Part shown: positions 18,581 through 27,122 of the stretch, piece by piece
Layout: the number at the start of each line of letters is the position of its first letter
How positions within the stretch are numbered: position 1 is the stretch's first letter
Assembly (NCBI RefSeq): GCF_003932715.1
Contig: NZ_CP020700.1
Coordinates: 992,001 to 1,056,000 of the forward strand
DNA length: 64,000 nucleotides
Source of the DNA: Streptomyces tsukubensis
GTDB lineage: Bacteria; Actinomycetota; Actinomycetes; Streptomycetales; Streptomycetaceae
Direction of reading: 5' to 3'
Notes under the pieces: model-generated
Seen by the model: only the letters and a program-made list of their open reading frames with translations
Told to the model about the DNA's origin: nothing
The model's database searches: none
Position numbers and translations under genes: made by a program

Positions 18581-19299
18581 CAGTCCACCTCCACCATGGC
18601 CGCCGCGGCGCCGATGAGCAGTTCGTCGGAGAGCCTGCCGAGCAGTTCGGAAGGGCGGCCGCCGAGCCAGCGGTTGCCGCTGAGCCACCAGTCGGCCGCG
18701 CCCCAGGGGTCCTCTTCGGCGAGGAGCAGCCGGTTGACCTCGCGGACGACGGACGGCGGGCCCTGGGCCCCTTCCGGGAACTGGAACGCCGGGTAGCGGG
18801 GGCCTCGGAGGGGATCGTCGAGCCGGATCAGCCCGTCGCCCGGTGGGGCTCCGGAGCAGCGTTCGCGTGCTTCGTCCGGGGAGAGTGTGGGGGTGGCGAG
18901 CAGCCGGCGGCGGACCGAGCCGAAGATCTCGGCAGTGTCGGCGTCGGGCCCCTGCTCCGGTGGGTCCTGGTGCGGGGTTTCCGGCTGATCCGCCGGTTCC
19001 GCGGCGGAGTTCAGGACGAGCTCCGCCAGCCGCAGTGACTGTTCCGCGAGGCCGGGTCCGACGGCTGCCGGAGCGAGCCGGGTGGTCTCCAGCGCCAGCC
19101 GTACGGGGTGGTCCAGCGGCAGCGGCAGCAGGGCGAGGCGTACGCCTTGGAGCGCCCGGCGCAGCTCACGGGGGTCGTTCTCCGCCCGGGCGAGTGCGAC
19201 GATCCGGTCGGCCAGTACGGTGTACTGCTCGTCCGGCAGGGTCTGCCGGATGTCCGGCCAGTGCCGGGCGATCAGGGTGAGGAGCTCCTCGGATGTCAT
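18580..19299 (-). CDS. RES-partner protein with MbcA/ParS-like C-terminal domain
   Basis: A 239-residue protein. The C-terminal 45 residues (AADWWLSGNRWLGGRPSELLG and following helix) resemble the toxin-binding end of DUF2384/MbcA-ParS antitoxins (W-x4-N-x2-LGG-RP-x-ELL). The N-terminal 110 residues are helical and begin MTSEELLTLIARHWPDIRQ; I cannot name this part, and it could be an adaptor that docks to the CHAT protein. An acidic Pro/Glu/Gln linker (about 105-125) joins the two. It overlaps the CHAT gene by four bases (ATGA) and the RES gene by one. No helix-turn-helix is evident, unlike typical Xre antitoxins. Confidence 0.7.
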   Translation of the reverse strand: MTSEELLTLIARHWPDIRQTLPDEQYTVLADRIVALARAENDPRELRRALQGVRLALLPLPLDHPVRLALETTRLAPAAVGPGLAEQSLRLAELVLNSAAEPADQPETPHQDPPEQGPDADTAEIFGSVRRRLLATPTLSPDEARERCSGAPPGDGLIRLDDPLRGPRYPAFQFPEGAQGPPSVVREVNRLLLAEEDPWGAADWWLSGNRWLGGRPSELLGRLSDELLIGAAAAMVEVD

Positions 19300-22200
19300 G
19301 CGGGCCTCCCCTCGGCTCGGTCGGGATCGGCCGCGGGGGGCCGGGCGGGCCCGGGATGGCCCTGGTGGATGAAGGCGGCCCAGGCCGGGAGCCGTTCGAG
19401 GCCGGGCCGGCGGGCCTCGCGCAGCAGTTCACCGCTGAGCGTGGGCGGCGGCTCACGGTTCGGGTCGAGCATCCACAGCTGGGCGGCGCGCAGGGCATCG
19501 GCGGGTGGCAGGCCCTCGACGCTCAGGTGGTGGTGGAAGACCGCCATCAGCACGGCCGATGAGCTGTCCTGGAGGGACCATCGGGACCCGACGACGTCCC
19601 GGGCACCGCGGGCGACGAAGGCGGTGGCGAGGGTGAGTGCCTCGTCGTGGTCGCGGGTGCTGAGGTCGGTCTCGCAGGCGCTGAGGACGACCAGGGGGCC
19701 GGTGTCCTTGGGCACCGGGGCCCGGCGGCGTTCGTCGAGGAGCCGGCTGACGGTCAGCATGCCGAGGTCGGGGGCGCTGCCGGGCCCGCCCTGTTCCGGT
19801 GGGAGTTCTTCGGTCCCTGCCGGGAAGGCCAGTTTCAGTGCGGAGACGGTGGGGCGCATTCCTGCCGATGCGTGGGAGGCGATGTGCAGCAGGGAGAGCG
19901 GTGCGGGGCCGGCAGGGGAACCTGCCGGTGACAGCAGTTCGAGTACCTCGTCGGGGGTACCGGTGCCGGACGTCGGCGCGGGCGGCTCGTAGAACTCCCC
20001 GTACAGCGTCGCTTTCCGGTAGAACGCGTCGTGCAGTGCGGCGACTTCCTGTTCGGCCCGGGTGAGGTCCATCCGCGGGTCGGCGATCAGGGCGGGCGCC
20101 GAGGCGGCCGGGACAGGTGAGCGGGCCACCGTCCGCAGGAACTGGCTTCCGGAGGCCGCGTAGCTGATGATCGCGATCTCGCAGCAGTGGGCGTGTTTGC
20201 CGGGGCCGCGGAGGAAGCGGGCGGCGTGCCAGGGCACCACTCCGAGGGTGCCGCAGGGGACCAGGATCAGCCGGGGCGGGCCCGGACGGCCCTTCCGCCG
20301 GGCGGGATTGGCGGCGAGGGCTTCGGCGAGGCCGGTGAGGACGGGGCCCATCACGGCGGGCCAGGCCCAGTCGCAGAGTTCTTCGAGGGCTTTCTCCCAG
20401 GCCTGTTCGGCGTTCTCCCGGTCGGCGGGACCGGCGTCGGCGGGGAGCCGGGAGCGGGCGGCCGCCGCGTCGAGGTACGCCTCCAGGGGGCGGGCACGTT
20501 CACCGATGAGCAGGGGCAGTGCCAGGGAGCCGGGTTTGATGTCGGGCCCGAGCACGATGGCGGTGCCCGGGGCGCTGCCGTGGGTGGGGACGAGGTAGAC
20601 GAGCGCATCGGCGTCGGCCGCGGCCACGGCCGCCCGCAGTTCCTCGACGGTGGGCGCGGTGAACGGCCCCTGGCCGGGTCCGTCGTCCTGGTATCCCAGC
20701 GCCTCCAGGGCCTGGCGGCGCAGACTGCTGGGGAGTTCGGTCACCGGGTCCGTATCCCCGGCGTGCCCGGCATTCCCTCCTTCGCCGGATTCGTGTTCCC
20801 GCCAGGCGTCCGCGAGCGCGGGGTGACCGCGCGCAGCAAGCAGCTCGGGTACGGCCGCGGACGCGGCGGCGGCGTGGAGGACCATCGCCCGGCCCAACTC
20901 CAGTGTGGCGACGGCCTCCTCGAACCAGCCGTGGGACGAGGCCCAGCTCGCGGCCGTCGTGGCCCGCACCGCGCCGTCCCGGGCGGCGCGGAGACCGTGC
21001 TCGGCACCGCTCTGGAGCAGTACGTCCGCCGCGAGGAAACGCAGCGATTCTCCGGCCGCGCGGGTCGCCGAGTGGAGATCCTGGGCCAGTGCCCAGCGGG
21101 ACTGATACGCCCTGGCGAGCTGCCACAGCCCTTCGGCGGCCTGTCGGCTGCCCTCCCCGGCCCGTACCTCTTCGCGGAGCTTCTCCAGCTCCGCGATGGC
21201 ACGGTCGAGCTCGGCGGGGTCCTTGGTGAGGCGGAAGAGGGAGTTCCGGCCGTAGCCGATACCCAGGCGCTGGTGGGTCCGGAGGTTCGGGGGAAGCTCG
21301 GCGGACGGGTCGTGGGAGCCGTCGCCGTGCGCATCGTCCAGGCTCCGGCGCAGCAGTTCGGGGGACGATTCCAGATCGGCGCGGAGGGTGGCCGCGGAGA
21401 TCTGGAGATCCCTCAGCCAGGGGCGCGCGAAGGCGGGGGCGGAATCGGATCCGACCGTCTGATCGAAGAGCCGGGCAGCGGCGATCAGTTCCTCCTGGTC
21501 ATCGGTGACGGATCCGTGCGCGAGCATCACCCGGGAGAGGACGAGAAGCAGTTGGAAGCGGGCGAAGTCGTTCTCCGGCAGGATGGAGAGCAGCTCTTCC
21601 AGCTCGGTGATGATCTCTGCGAGGGCCGCACCGTCCCCGGCTTCCTTGGCCTGCTCGGCGCGGGTCAAGGCCACCATGCACTGGAACATCGTGCGGAAGC
21701 GCACCGAGTCGAAGTCCGCCGCGGGCGGCAGGGCGGCCAGTCGGGCGGCCGCTGATTCCAGTAACTGCCGCCCGGTCTCGCTGTCCCGAAGGTTTCCTCC
21801 CAGTCCGCCCCCCATGCCGAGCATCATGGGGCGGACGGCGTTCAGGGCTTCGGTCAGCTCGTCGTCGGCGGGCATGGCCCCCGTGGCGTCGTGGAGCATC
21901 CGGAGTACGGCGTCCAGCGATCCGAGGTCGCCCTCCCCCATCGCCGACGTCACTTTGGCCATGGTGGAGCCCAATGCCCCGAGGGCGATGTCCGCGGGGG
22001 TCGTCTTCCGGTCCGGGGGCTCCGCGCCGTCCCGCTGCCGGGCGAGGTCCCGCAGTTGGCTGTCCACGGCGTCCATCTGCCGGCGGAGGGTCTCGGGGTT
22101 CACCGATCCGGGAACCGCGGTCCCCAGAAGACCGAGGGTCAGGGCCGTGTCCCGCTCCACCGCTTCCGGTGGTCTCACGGCGGCCTCGGGGACCGTCCGG

Positions 22201-22985
22201 CCCGCCGGATCGCTCGCCCCGTCAGGGTCTTCCGGTTCGGGAGTGCCGGTGGTGCCGAAGGGCCGGAGGCCCATCGCTTCCATCATGGGGAGGACCGCCT
22301 GGAACGCGGCCTGCATCGGGGAGCCTTCGGGAACCAGCCGGAGCAGTTCCGAGAAGTCGCCGCCGGCTTGGGGGAAGCCGCCCCGCAGCGCCTGCATCAG
22401 CGGGCCGAGCGCCTCGAACTCGCCCCGCCCTTCCAGATTCAGAGAGGCTGCCATCTCGGCCATCACGGGATATGCCTCGGCGCTCAGCAGCCCGAACTCC
22501 TCCAGTCGTGTGTTGAAGTCCTGCGCACCGTTCGCGAGGGCCCAGTCGACCGTCCCTGCCTGGTCCACTTCCTGGCCGTATCCCGGCTTGTCCTTCATGA
22601 TCAGCATCAGGAAGAACGCGGCGCGGGCTCCGTCCGGCCCGGGCTGCCCCCGCAGTACTTCCCGGGCGGTACGCAGCAGGCGCTCGGCCTTCTCCCGGTC
22701 GCCGGGGAGCGCGGCGGCCCCCAGGCCGCGGACCGCGATCAGGGCTCCGCTGCGGTAGAGCAGCCGGGCAGCCAGGGGGTCGTCGCCCAGCAGTGCCGTC
22801 ACTTCGGCGAGCTGGGCGAGCACCGGGAGGACTTGGTCGGCCGGTGTCCCCTTCCCCCGGGGAGGAAGGATCGCGTCGGCCCGGCTGATCAGATGACCTG
22901 CCCAGGAGCGCAGGCCGAGGAGGCCGCCGCTCTCCGTACCGGATTCCCCGTCCCGGTCCTGTGCACCGTGGTCAGCCGCAGTCAT
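19296..22985 (-). CDS. TPR-CHAT protease (caspase-like), operon leader
   Basis: A 1229-residue protein. Residues to about 850 form helical repeats of tetratricopeptide type, including the LELGRAMVL segment usual in TPR-CHAT proteins. The last 350 residues are a CHAT (caspase HetF associated with TPRs) peptidase domain with H1038 (HIASHAS) and C1104 (VVLSACETD), and the GARDVVGSRWSLQD strand-helix that follows. There is no signal peptide or membrane helix, so it acts in the cytoplasm. GAGGG precedes the ATG. It overlaps the next gene by ATGA, so the three proteins should be made together. Probable role: a sensor protease acting on the downstream partner. Confidence 0.88.
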   Translation of the reverse strand: MTAADHGAQDRDGESGTESGGLLGLRSWAGHLISRADAILPPRGKGTPADQVLPVLAQLAEVTALLGDDPLAARLLYRSGALIAVRGLGAAALPGDREKAERLLRTAREVLRGQPGPDGARAAFFLMLIMKDKPGYGQEVDQAGTVDWALANGAQDFNTRLEEFGLLSAEAYPVMAEMAASLNLEGRGEFEALGPLMQALRGGFPQAGGDFSELLRLVPEGSPMQAAFQAVLPMMEAMGLRPFGTTGTPEPEDPDGASDPAGRTVPEAAVRPPEAVERDTALTLGLLGTAVPGSVNPETLRRQMDAVDSQLRDLARQRDGAEPPDRKTTPADIALGALGSTMAKVTSAMGEGDLGSLDAVLRMLHDATGAMPADDELTEALNAVRPMMLGMGGGLGGNLRDSETGRQLLESAAARLAALPPAADFDSVRFRTMFQCMVALTRAEQAKEAGDGAALAEIITELEELLSILPENDFARFQLLLVLSRVMLAHGSVTDDQEELIAAARLFDQTVGSDSAPAFARPWLRDLQISAATLRADLESSPELLRRSLDDAHGDGSHDPSAELPPNLRTHQRLGIGYGRNSLFRLTKDPAELDRAIAELEKLREEVRAGEGSRQAAEGLWQLARAYQSRWALAQDLHSATRAAGESLRFLAADVLLQSGAEHGLRAARDGAVRATTAASWASSHGWFEEAVATLELGRAMVLHAAAASAAVPELLAARGHPALADAWREHESGEGGNAGHAGDTDPVTELPSSLRRQALEALGYQDDGPGQGPFTAPTVEELRAAVAAADADALVYLVPTHGSAPGTAIVLGPDIKPGSLALPLLIGERARPLEAYLDAAAARSRLPADAGPADRENAEQAWEKALEELCDWAWPAVMGPVLTGLAEALAANPARRKGRPGPPRLILVPCGTLGVVPWHAARFLRGPGKHAHCCEIAIISYAASGSQFLRTVARSPVPAASAPALIADPRMDLTRAEQEVAALHDAFYRKATLYGEFYEPPAPTSGTGTPDEVLELLSPAGSPAGPAPLSLLHIASHASAGMRPTVSALKLAFPAGTEELPPEQGGPGSAPDLGMLTVSRLLDERRRAPVPKDTGPLVVLSACETDLSTRDHDEALTLATAFVARGARDVVGSRWSLQDSSSAVLMAVFHHHLSVEGLPPADALRAAQLWMLDPNREPPPTLSGELLREARRPGLERLPAWAAFIHQGHPGPARPPAADPDRAEGRPA

Positions 22986-23222
22986 CGAAGCCCTCTTCGT
23001 TCATGCACCGTGCGCGTCCCTGCTCCCGGCTCCCTGCCCGGGCCGACGCTATGCCCTTCCCGAAGCCGGCGGAAGCGCTACCGGACAGCCGACCTGAAAA
23101 CGCCCGGGAAGCGACCGGGGCCCAGACCGGTGAGGAACGGAAAACGAATCAACGCGCCTGTAAATGATCAGAGTTGACCGAGAAGGTACGCATCCGAGCG
23201 GGGCAGGGCGGGTGGTGGTCCC
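22986..23222. other. Leader region of the CHAT operon
   Basis: No gene is seen. The stretch about 23110-23190 is noticeably lower in GC than its surroundings and probably holds the operon promoter, but I cannot place -10 and -35 boxes with confidence. Confidence 0.4.
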
Positions 23223-23308
23223 GGAGTACGGCGCGCAGAAGGGGCGACCGGCGGAATCCGGCCGCCCCTTCACGTACTCCCGCCGGACCCCGGGCGCGGG
23301 GTCCGGCG
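23223..23308 (-). terminator. Two successive hairpins after the secreted peptidase gene
   Basis: The proximal hairpin (23281-23308) has perfect 11-base arms, CGCCGGACCCC and GGGGTCCGGCG. The distal one is nested: 23239-23251 pairs with 23258-23270 (one mismatch), and the outer arms GGAGTACG (23223-23230) and CGTACTCC (23273-23280) pair exactly. They lie 12 bases past the minus-strand stop. Confidence 0.8.
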
Positions 23309-23319
23309 GAGTGCACGGA

Positions 23320-24897
23320 CTACGGCTTGGGCACCGCGTGCGGGTCGCAGGTCACATTGCGGCTGTCCAGCGTCCCGTTGAGCAGATAGGCGTCCACGCG
23401 CTGGTTGACGCAGGCGTTGGCGATTCCGGTGACGCCGTGCGAGCCGGCGTTCTTCTCCAGGATCAGCCGGGAGCCCTTGAGCCGCTTCTGCAGCTCGTAG
23501 GCGCCGGCGACCGGGGTGGCCGCGTCACGTTCGGCCTGGACGATCAGCACACCCGGGAGTTCCTTGCCGGGGTTGACCTCGACGGCCGGGCCCTGACGGG
23601 TCGACCAGGTCGCGCAGGGCAGGTTCATCCAGGCGTTGGACCAGGTCAGGAACGGGTAGTCGCGGTGGAGCCGGGTGTTGTCCCGGTCCCAGGTGCGCCA
23701 GTCGGTGGGCCATGTGGCGTCCGCGCACTCGACGGCCGTGTAGACAGCGTTGCTGTTCTCGGAGCGGGCGTTGCCGACGGTGTCCGTCATATCGGGGGCG
23801 GCGGCGTCGACGAGTGCCTGGGTGTCACCGGCGACGTACTTGCTCCAGATCCGGGCGGTGGGCGCCCAGGAGGAGTCGTAGTAGGGGGCGCCCTGGAAGA
23901 AGGAGAGCAGTTCGGCCGGTCCGACGACCCCGCCGAGCGGGGCCTTCTTCGCGGCGGCGCGCAGCTTCTGCCACTGCGCCTCGACCTTCGCCGGGGTGTC
24001 GCCGATGCCGTAGGTGGCGTGGTTCGCCGCGACCCAGGCCTTCCAGTCGTTCCACCGCATCTCGAAGGCGACGTCCTGGTCCAGGTTGGCCTGGTACCAG
24101 ATCTTCTTCCGCGACGGGTTGACGACGCTGTCGACGACCATGCGGCGGACGTGCCCGGGGAACAGCTCCGCATAGACGGCGCCGAGGTAGGTGCCGTAGG
24201 AGACGCCGAGGAAGTTCAGCTTCTTCTCGCCGAGGGCCGCCCGCATGACGTGGAGGTCACGTGCGGTGTTGGCGGTGGTCATATGCGGCAGCATCCAGCC
24301 GCTGCGCTCGGCGCACCCGTCGGCGTACTCGGCCGCCAGCTTGCGCTGGGCGCGCTTGTCGGCCTCGCTGTCGGGCACCGGGTCGGCCTTCGGGGCCTTC
24401 ACGAACTCCTGGGGGTCGACACAGGAGATCGGGGTGGAGCGGCCGACGCCGCGCGGGTCGAAGCCCACGAAGTCGTACGCCTTCGAGGTGTTCACCCAGA
24501 GCGGGTTCTTGCTGGTGACCCGCACCGGGAAGCGGAGGCCGGAGCCGCCGGGACCACCGGGGTTGTAGAGGAGTGCGCCCTGGCGCTCGGCCGGGGTGCC
24601 GGTGTGGCCGATACGGTCGACGGTCAGCGTGATCTGCCGTCCGTTCGGGCGCTTGTAGTCGAGCGGGACGGTCACCGTGCCGCACTGGATGGGCTTCGGA
24701 AGCCCCCAGTCGGCGGGACAGTCCGCCCAGTCGATGCCCTTGGCGGCGGCCCGGTCGGCGGCGAGCTGTACACCGCGCGTCTCGGACGTGCCGCCGCGGC
24801 CGCTGTCGGCGCTGGCGACCGGGGCGGTCATCGCTCCCGCGACCAGGGTGCCCGCTATCAGAGTGCCCGCCGAACCCAGCGCTGCTGCGCGTCTCAC
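23320..24897 (-). CDS. Secreted tripeptidyl aminopeptidase (alpha/beta hydrolase)
   Basis: A 525-residue exported serine peptidase of the Streptomyces tripeptidyl-aminopeptidase/SlpD-SlpE family. A signal peptide (MRRAAALGSAGTLIAGTL to about VASADS) precedes the alpha/beta hydrolase domain with the oxyanion segment NPGGPGGSG, nucleophile Ser in GVSYGTYLG, Asp in AERDAATPV and His in AGSHGV, and the TAP-like C-terminal domain. Start is GTG with GGGGGAG six bases upstream. The enzyme should trim peptides outside the cell for nutrition. Confidence 0.93.
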   Translation of the reverse strand: MRRAAALGSAGTLIAGTLVAGAMTAPVASADSGRGGTSETRGVQLAADRAAAKGIDWADCPADWGLPKPIQCGTVTVPLDYKRPNGRQITLTVDRIGHTGTPAERQGALLYNPGGPGGSGLRFPVRVTSKNPLWVNTSKAYDFVGFDPRGVGRSTPISCVDPQEFVKAPKADPVPDSEADKRAQRKLAAEYADGCAERSGWMLPHMTTANTARDLHVMRAALGEKKLNFLGVSYGTYLGAVYAELFPGHVRRMVVDSVVNPSRKKIWYQANLDQDVAFEMRWNDWKAWVAANHATYGIGDTPAKVEAQWQKLRAAAKKAPLGGVVGPAELLSFFQGAPYYDSSWAPTARIWSKYVAGDTQALVDAAAPDMTDTVGNARSENSNAVYTAVECADATWPTDWRTWDRDNTRLHRDYPFLTWSNAWMNLPCATWSTRQGPAVEVNPGKELPGVLIVQAERDAATPVAGAYELQKRLKGSRLILEKNAGSHGVTGIANACVNQRVDAYLLNGTLDSRNVTCDPHAVPKP

Positions 24898-25097
24898 GGA
24901 GAACTCCCCCTTTCTTTCCTTCTGTCGACTTCTCCGCAGGATCCTTTCGCCTCGGGGGCAGCACGAACAGATCGCACAGGCGTTTCTTTACCGAACCAAT
25001 AACCGGTGAGTGATGTACCGCTGAGCGGTACGACCGTCGGAGGCGGGTGCCGCCGGGCCGGCAGGCCGTCGGGGCGGTCCGCCGTCGGGGCGGTGGT

Positions 25098-25379
25098 TCA
25101 GGGGGCGCCGGGGCCGCGGTGTTCGGCCGTCAGCCCGAAGCGGCCGGGGCCGGGGCCGGCGTGCGGGGCGGCGTGCCCGAGGGAGGACACGGAGGAGATC
25201 GCCTGTTCGCCCTCGTCCTCGCTGAGCCGTTCCAGCCGGTCGAGGTCTTCGGCGGAGACCAGTGCCACGAGGGGCTTCCCGTGCCGGGTCACGACCACCC
25301 GCTCGCCGCCGTACACCACACGGTTGATCAGTTCGGCCAGCTCAGCGCGGGCTTGCGTCACCGGAATCTCGTAGGCCAT
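25098..25379 (-). CDS. Phd/YefM-family antitoxin-like DNA-binding protein, no toxin alongside
   Basis: A 93-residue protein beginning [21 protein letters not shown], the standard YefM/Phd N-terminal DNA-binding and dimerisation fold, followed by [22 protein letters not shown]. The last 35 residues are Gly/Pro/His-rich and replace the usual toxin-binding tail. No YoeB or Doc toxin gene lies on either side. It is divergent from a ClpP-like gene, and the shared region contains TGTACA elements of the type bound by YefM proteins, so it may act mainly as a repressor. Confidence 0.85.
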   Translation of the reverse strand: MAYEIPVTQARAELAELINRVVYGGERVVVTRHGKPLVALVSAEDLDRLERLSEDEGEQAISSVSSLGHAAPHAGPGPGRFGLTAEHRGPGAP

Positions 25380-25527
25380 GCCGCTCAGCTTAATCGGCGG
25401 CAACGGCCGCGATCGGGCACCGGGACGGTCCGCCCACCGGACGCCGCGCCGCTCGCTCAGCGCGAAATCCCCCGCCCGACCTGGCAGTTCACCACCGCCG
25501 CAGCTTCCCGAACCCCGGGCGCGACTC

Positions 25528-25542
25528 TGTACGTCCTGTACA
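25528..25542. promoter_or_regulatory. TGTAC inverted repeat, candidate YefM-like operator
   Basis: TGTACGTCCTGTACA contains inverted TGTAC/GTACA arms and one full TGTACA palindrome (25537-25542), directly followed by an AT-rich CATTTTTTAC stretch that may be the promoter of the ClpP-like gene. E. coli YefM recognises TGTACA cores. Confidence 0.55.
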
Positions 25543-25601
25543 TTTTTTACGGAAGACGGGTCGACGGCAGCCGCCCGTCCAGGACCGAGGAGAGGTACGC
25601 C

Positions 25602-26291
25602 ATGAATCGTCCCGCCGCCCGCCACGTCCTCCCGCAGTTCACCGAGCGCACCTCGCGGGGCACCCGTACCCTCGACCCCTACAGCAAGCTGCTGGAGGAG
25701 CGGATCGTCTTCCTGGGGACCCCGGTGGACGACACGGCCGCCAACGACGTGATCGCCCAGTTCCTCCATCTCGAATACGCCGACCCGGACCGGGACATCG
25801 CCCTCTACCTGAACTCCCCCGGCGGCTCCCCGAGCGCGATGCTGGCGATCTACGACACCATGCAGACGGTGGTCTGCGATGTGGAGACCACCTGCATCGG
25901 CCAGGTGGCGGCGGCAGCCGCGCTGCTGCTGGCGGCCGGGGCGCCGGGCAAGCGGATGGCGCTGCCGGGGGCCCGGGTCGCGCTCCGCGGGCCCGCCCTC
26001 GACAAACCGGTCCGGGGCACGCCGTCGGATCTGGAGATCGAAGCCCGGGAGCTACTGCGGCTGCGCGCCCTGACGGTGGATCTGCTGGCCCGGCACACCG
26101 GCCGGGAGCGGGCGCGGATCGCGGCCGATCTGGAGCGGGACCTGTTCCTCGACGCGGCGGGCGCGAAGGAGTACGGGCTCGTCGACCAGGTGATCGGCAG
26201 CCGCAAGGCCTCCTCGCGGCCCGGCCGGGACGGCGGCCCCGGCACCGCGGGACCGGCCGCCGGCACCGGTGGCGGCGGCGGCCCGCGGTGA
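25602..26291 (+). CDS. Catalytically inactive ClpP paralogue (ClpR-like)
   Basis: A 229-residue ClpP-fold protein. The core aligns throughout ([37 protein letters not shown]). The nucleophile serine of GQAAS is alanine (A104 in GQVAA) and the catalytic histidine of MIHQP is arginine (R129 in ALRGP). Only the Asp (D180) remains. It should not cleave peptides but could co-assemble with active ClpP rings or bind substrates, as cyanobacterial ClpR does. A Gly/Pro/Arg-rich tail of about 28 residues is extra. GAGGAGAGG precedes the ATG. It overlaps the next gene by four bases. Confidence 0.88.
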   Translation: MNRPAARHVLPQFTERTSRGTRTLDPYSKLLEERIVFLGTPVDDTAANDVIAQFLHLEYADPDRDIALYLNSPGGSPSAMLAIYDTMQTVVCDVETTCIGQVAAAAALLLAAGAPGKRMALPGARVALRGPALDKPVRGTPSDLEIEARELLRLRALTVDLLARHTGRERARIAADLERDLFLDAAGAKEYGLVDQVIGSRKASSRPGRDGGPGTAGPAAGTGGGGGPR

Positions 26292-26608
26292 ATCCCTCCG
26301 CACCGTGGCCCGAACCGCCGCCCCTGCCCGCACTGACCCGTGCCGAGGCCGAGGTCGTCGACGCCTATCTGGCCGTCGCGGATCTCGTCGGCCGGATCAA
26401 CCCGGCCCGCTCCGAACACACCTACGGAGCCCTTCGCGCGGCCCAGGCCCTGGTGAGCCGGGCCACCGAACTCCGGGACGCCCTGACTCTGATGCACCGG
26501 CGCGGGGAGAGTGAGCTGCACACCGGGACGCTCGGCCACGCCCTCCGCATTCTCGACGGCGAAAGGCGGACATTCCGGGTGACCATCCCACCGCAGTCGC
26601 CGCCCTGA
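26288..26608 (+). CDS. Hypothetical protein translationally coupled to the ClpP-like gene
   Basis: A 106-residue acidic, mostly helical protein starting at a GTG that overlaps the upstream TGA (GTGA). The central part ([20 protein letters not shown], then [23 protein letters not shown]) looks like a helical hairpin. No catalytic motif, membrane segment or signal peptide is seen, and I do not recognise the family. The overlap implies that it works with the inactive ClpP-like protein, perhaps as adaptor or substrate-binding partner; this is inference only. Confidence 0.7.
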   Translation: MNPSAPWPEPPPLPALTRAEAEVVDAYLAVADLVGRINPARSEHTYGALRAAQALVSRATELRDALTLMHRRGESELHTGTLGHALRILDGERRTFRVTIPPQSPP

Positions 26609-26974
26609 CGGACCGCCGTCCACTCGTCAACCGCTGATCGAGTGGGATTCCCCCTCCCTCAATCGGTGGAGTCGAACCGCCGGTAACACCTACCGTCAAG
26701 TTGCGGACGAATGACGATCCCTCTACCGGAAAGTCTTACTCCAGCGCTGGTACGGGGTGTTCCGAGTGCCCTTTCAGGGGCCCGGACAGGGTCATGTTCA
26801 TACGAACGCCGCATTCGTGTTGAAACTCACATATCGCCGTTTTGACTTCGAAATCCGGCAGTCGGTGGGTCAAGATCCCTGGGACGACAAGCCCCCGTCA
26901 CCTCGGCGGGGCGGTCCGGGCGGACGCCGAGTCCTGCCGCCGTTCCGGACTACTGGTCGACAGAAGTGCATCGG
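26609..26974. other. Long leader upstream of the riboswitch
   Basis: About 366 bases, lower in GC than the genes around it, with no protein-coding signal. The promoter of the cell-wall hydrolase transcript is expected here. A GTCGAACC stretch near 26670 superficially resembles a tRNA T-loop but no cloverleaf forms. Confidence 0.5.
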
Positions 26975-27116
26975 CAGGAGTGGAGGACCCAGGCAGTACG
27001 GAACCGCCGGACCATGTCCGATCCGGAAGTTCCTCGGGGTGAAGCCGCGTCAGCGGCCGGGCACCTTCGTCCGCCCGAACCCGACAGGTCATCCTTCACA
27101 GGCGGCTGACGAAGGG
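26975..27116 (+). ncRNA. c-di-AMP (ydaO/yuaA) riboswitch
   Basis: The conserved ydaO elements are present: TCGGGGTGAAGCCGCG (about 27034-27049) and CCCGAACCCGACAGGTCATC with the closing CAGGCGG. It sits directly before a NlpC/P60 hydrolase gene, the typical actinomycete target. The 3' end includes the ribosome site GAAGGG (27111-27116), and GACGAAGG (27108-27115) is exactly complementary to CCTTCGTC (27064-27071), suggesting sequestration of the ribosome site. The 5' boundary is approximate. Confidence 0.85.
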
Positions 27117-27122
27117 TTGCGC

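Noticed and set aside
26640..26700. GTCGAACC-containing stretch resembling a tRNA T-arm on the minus strand
   Set aside because: The T-stem has a mismatch and no acceptor, D or anticodon arms can be built around it.
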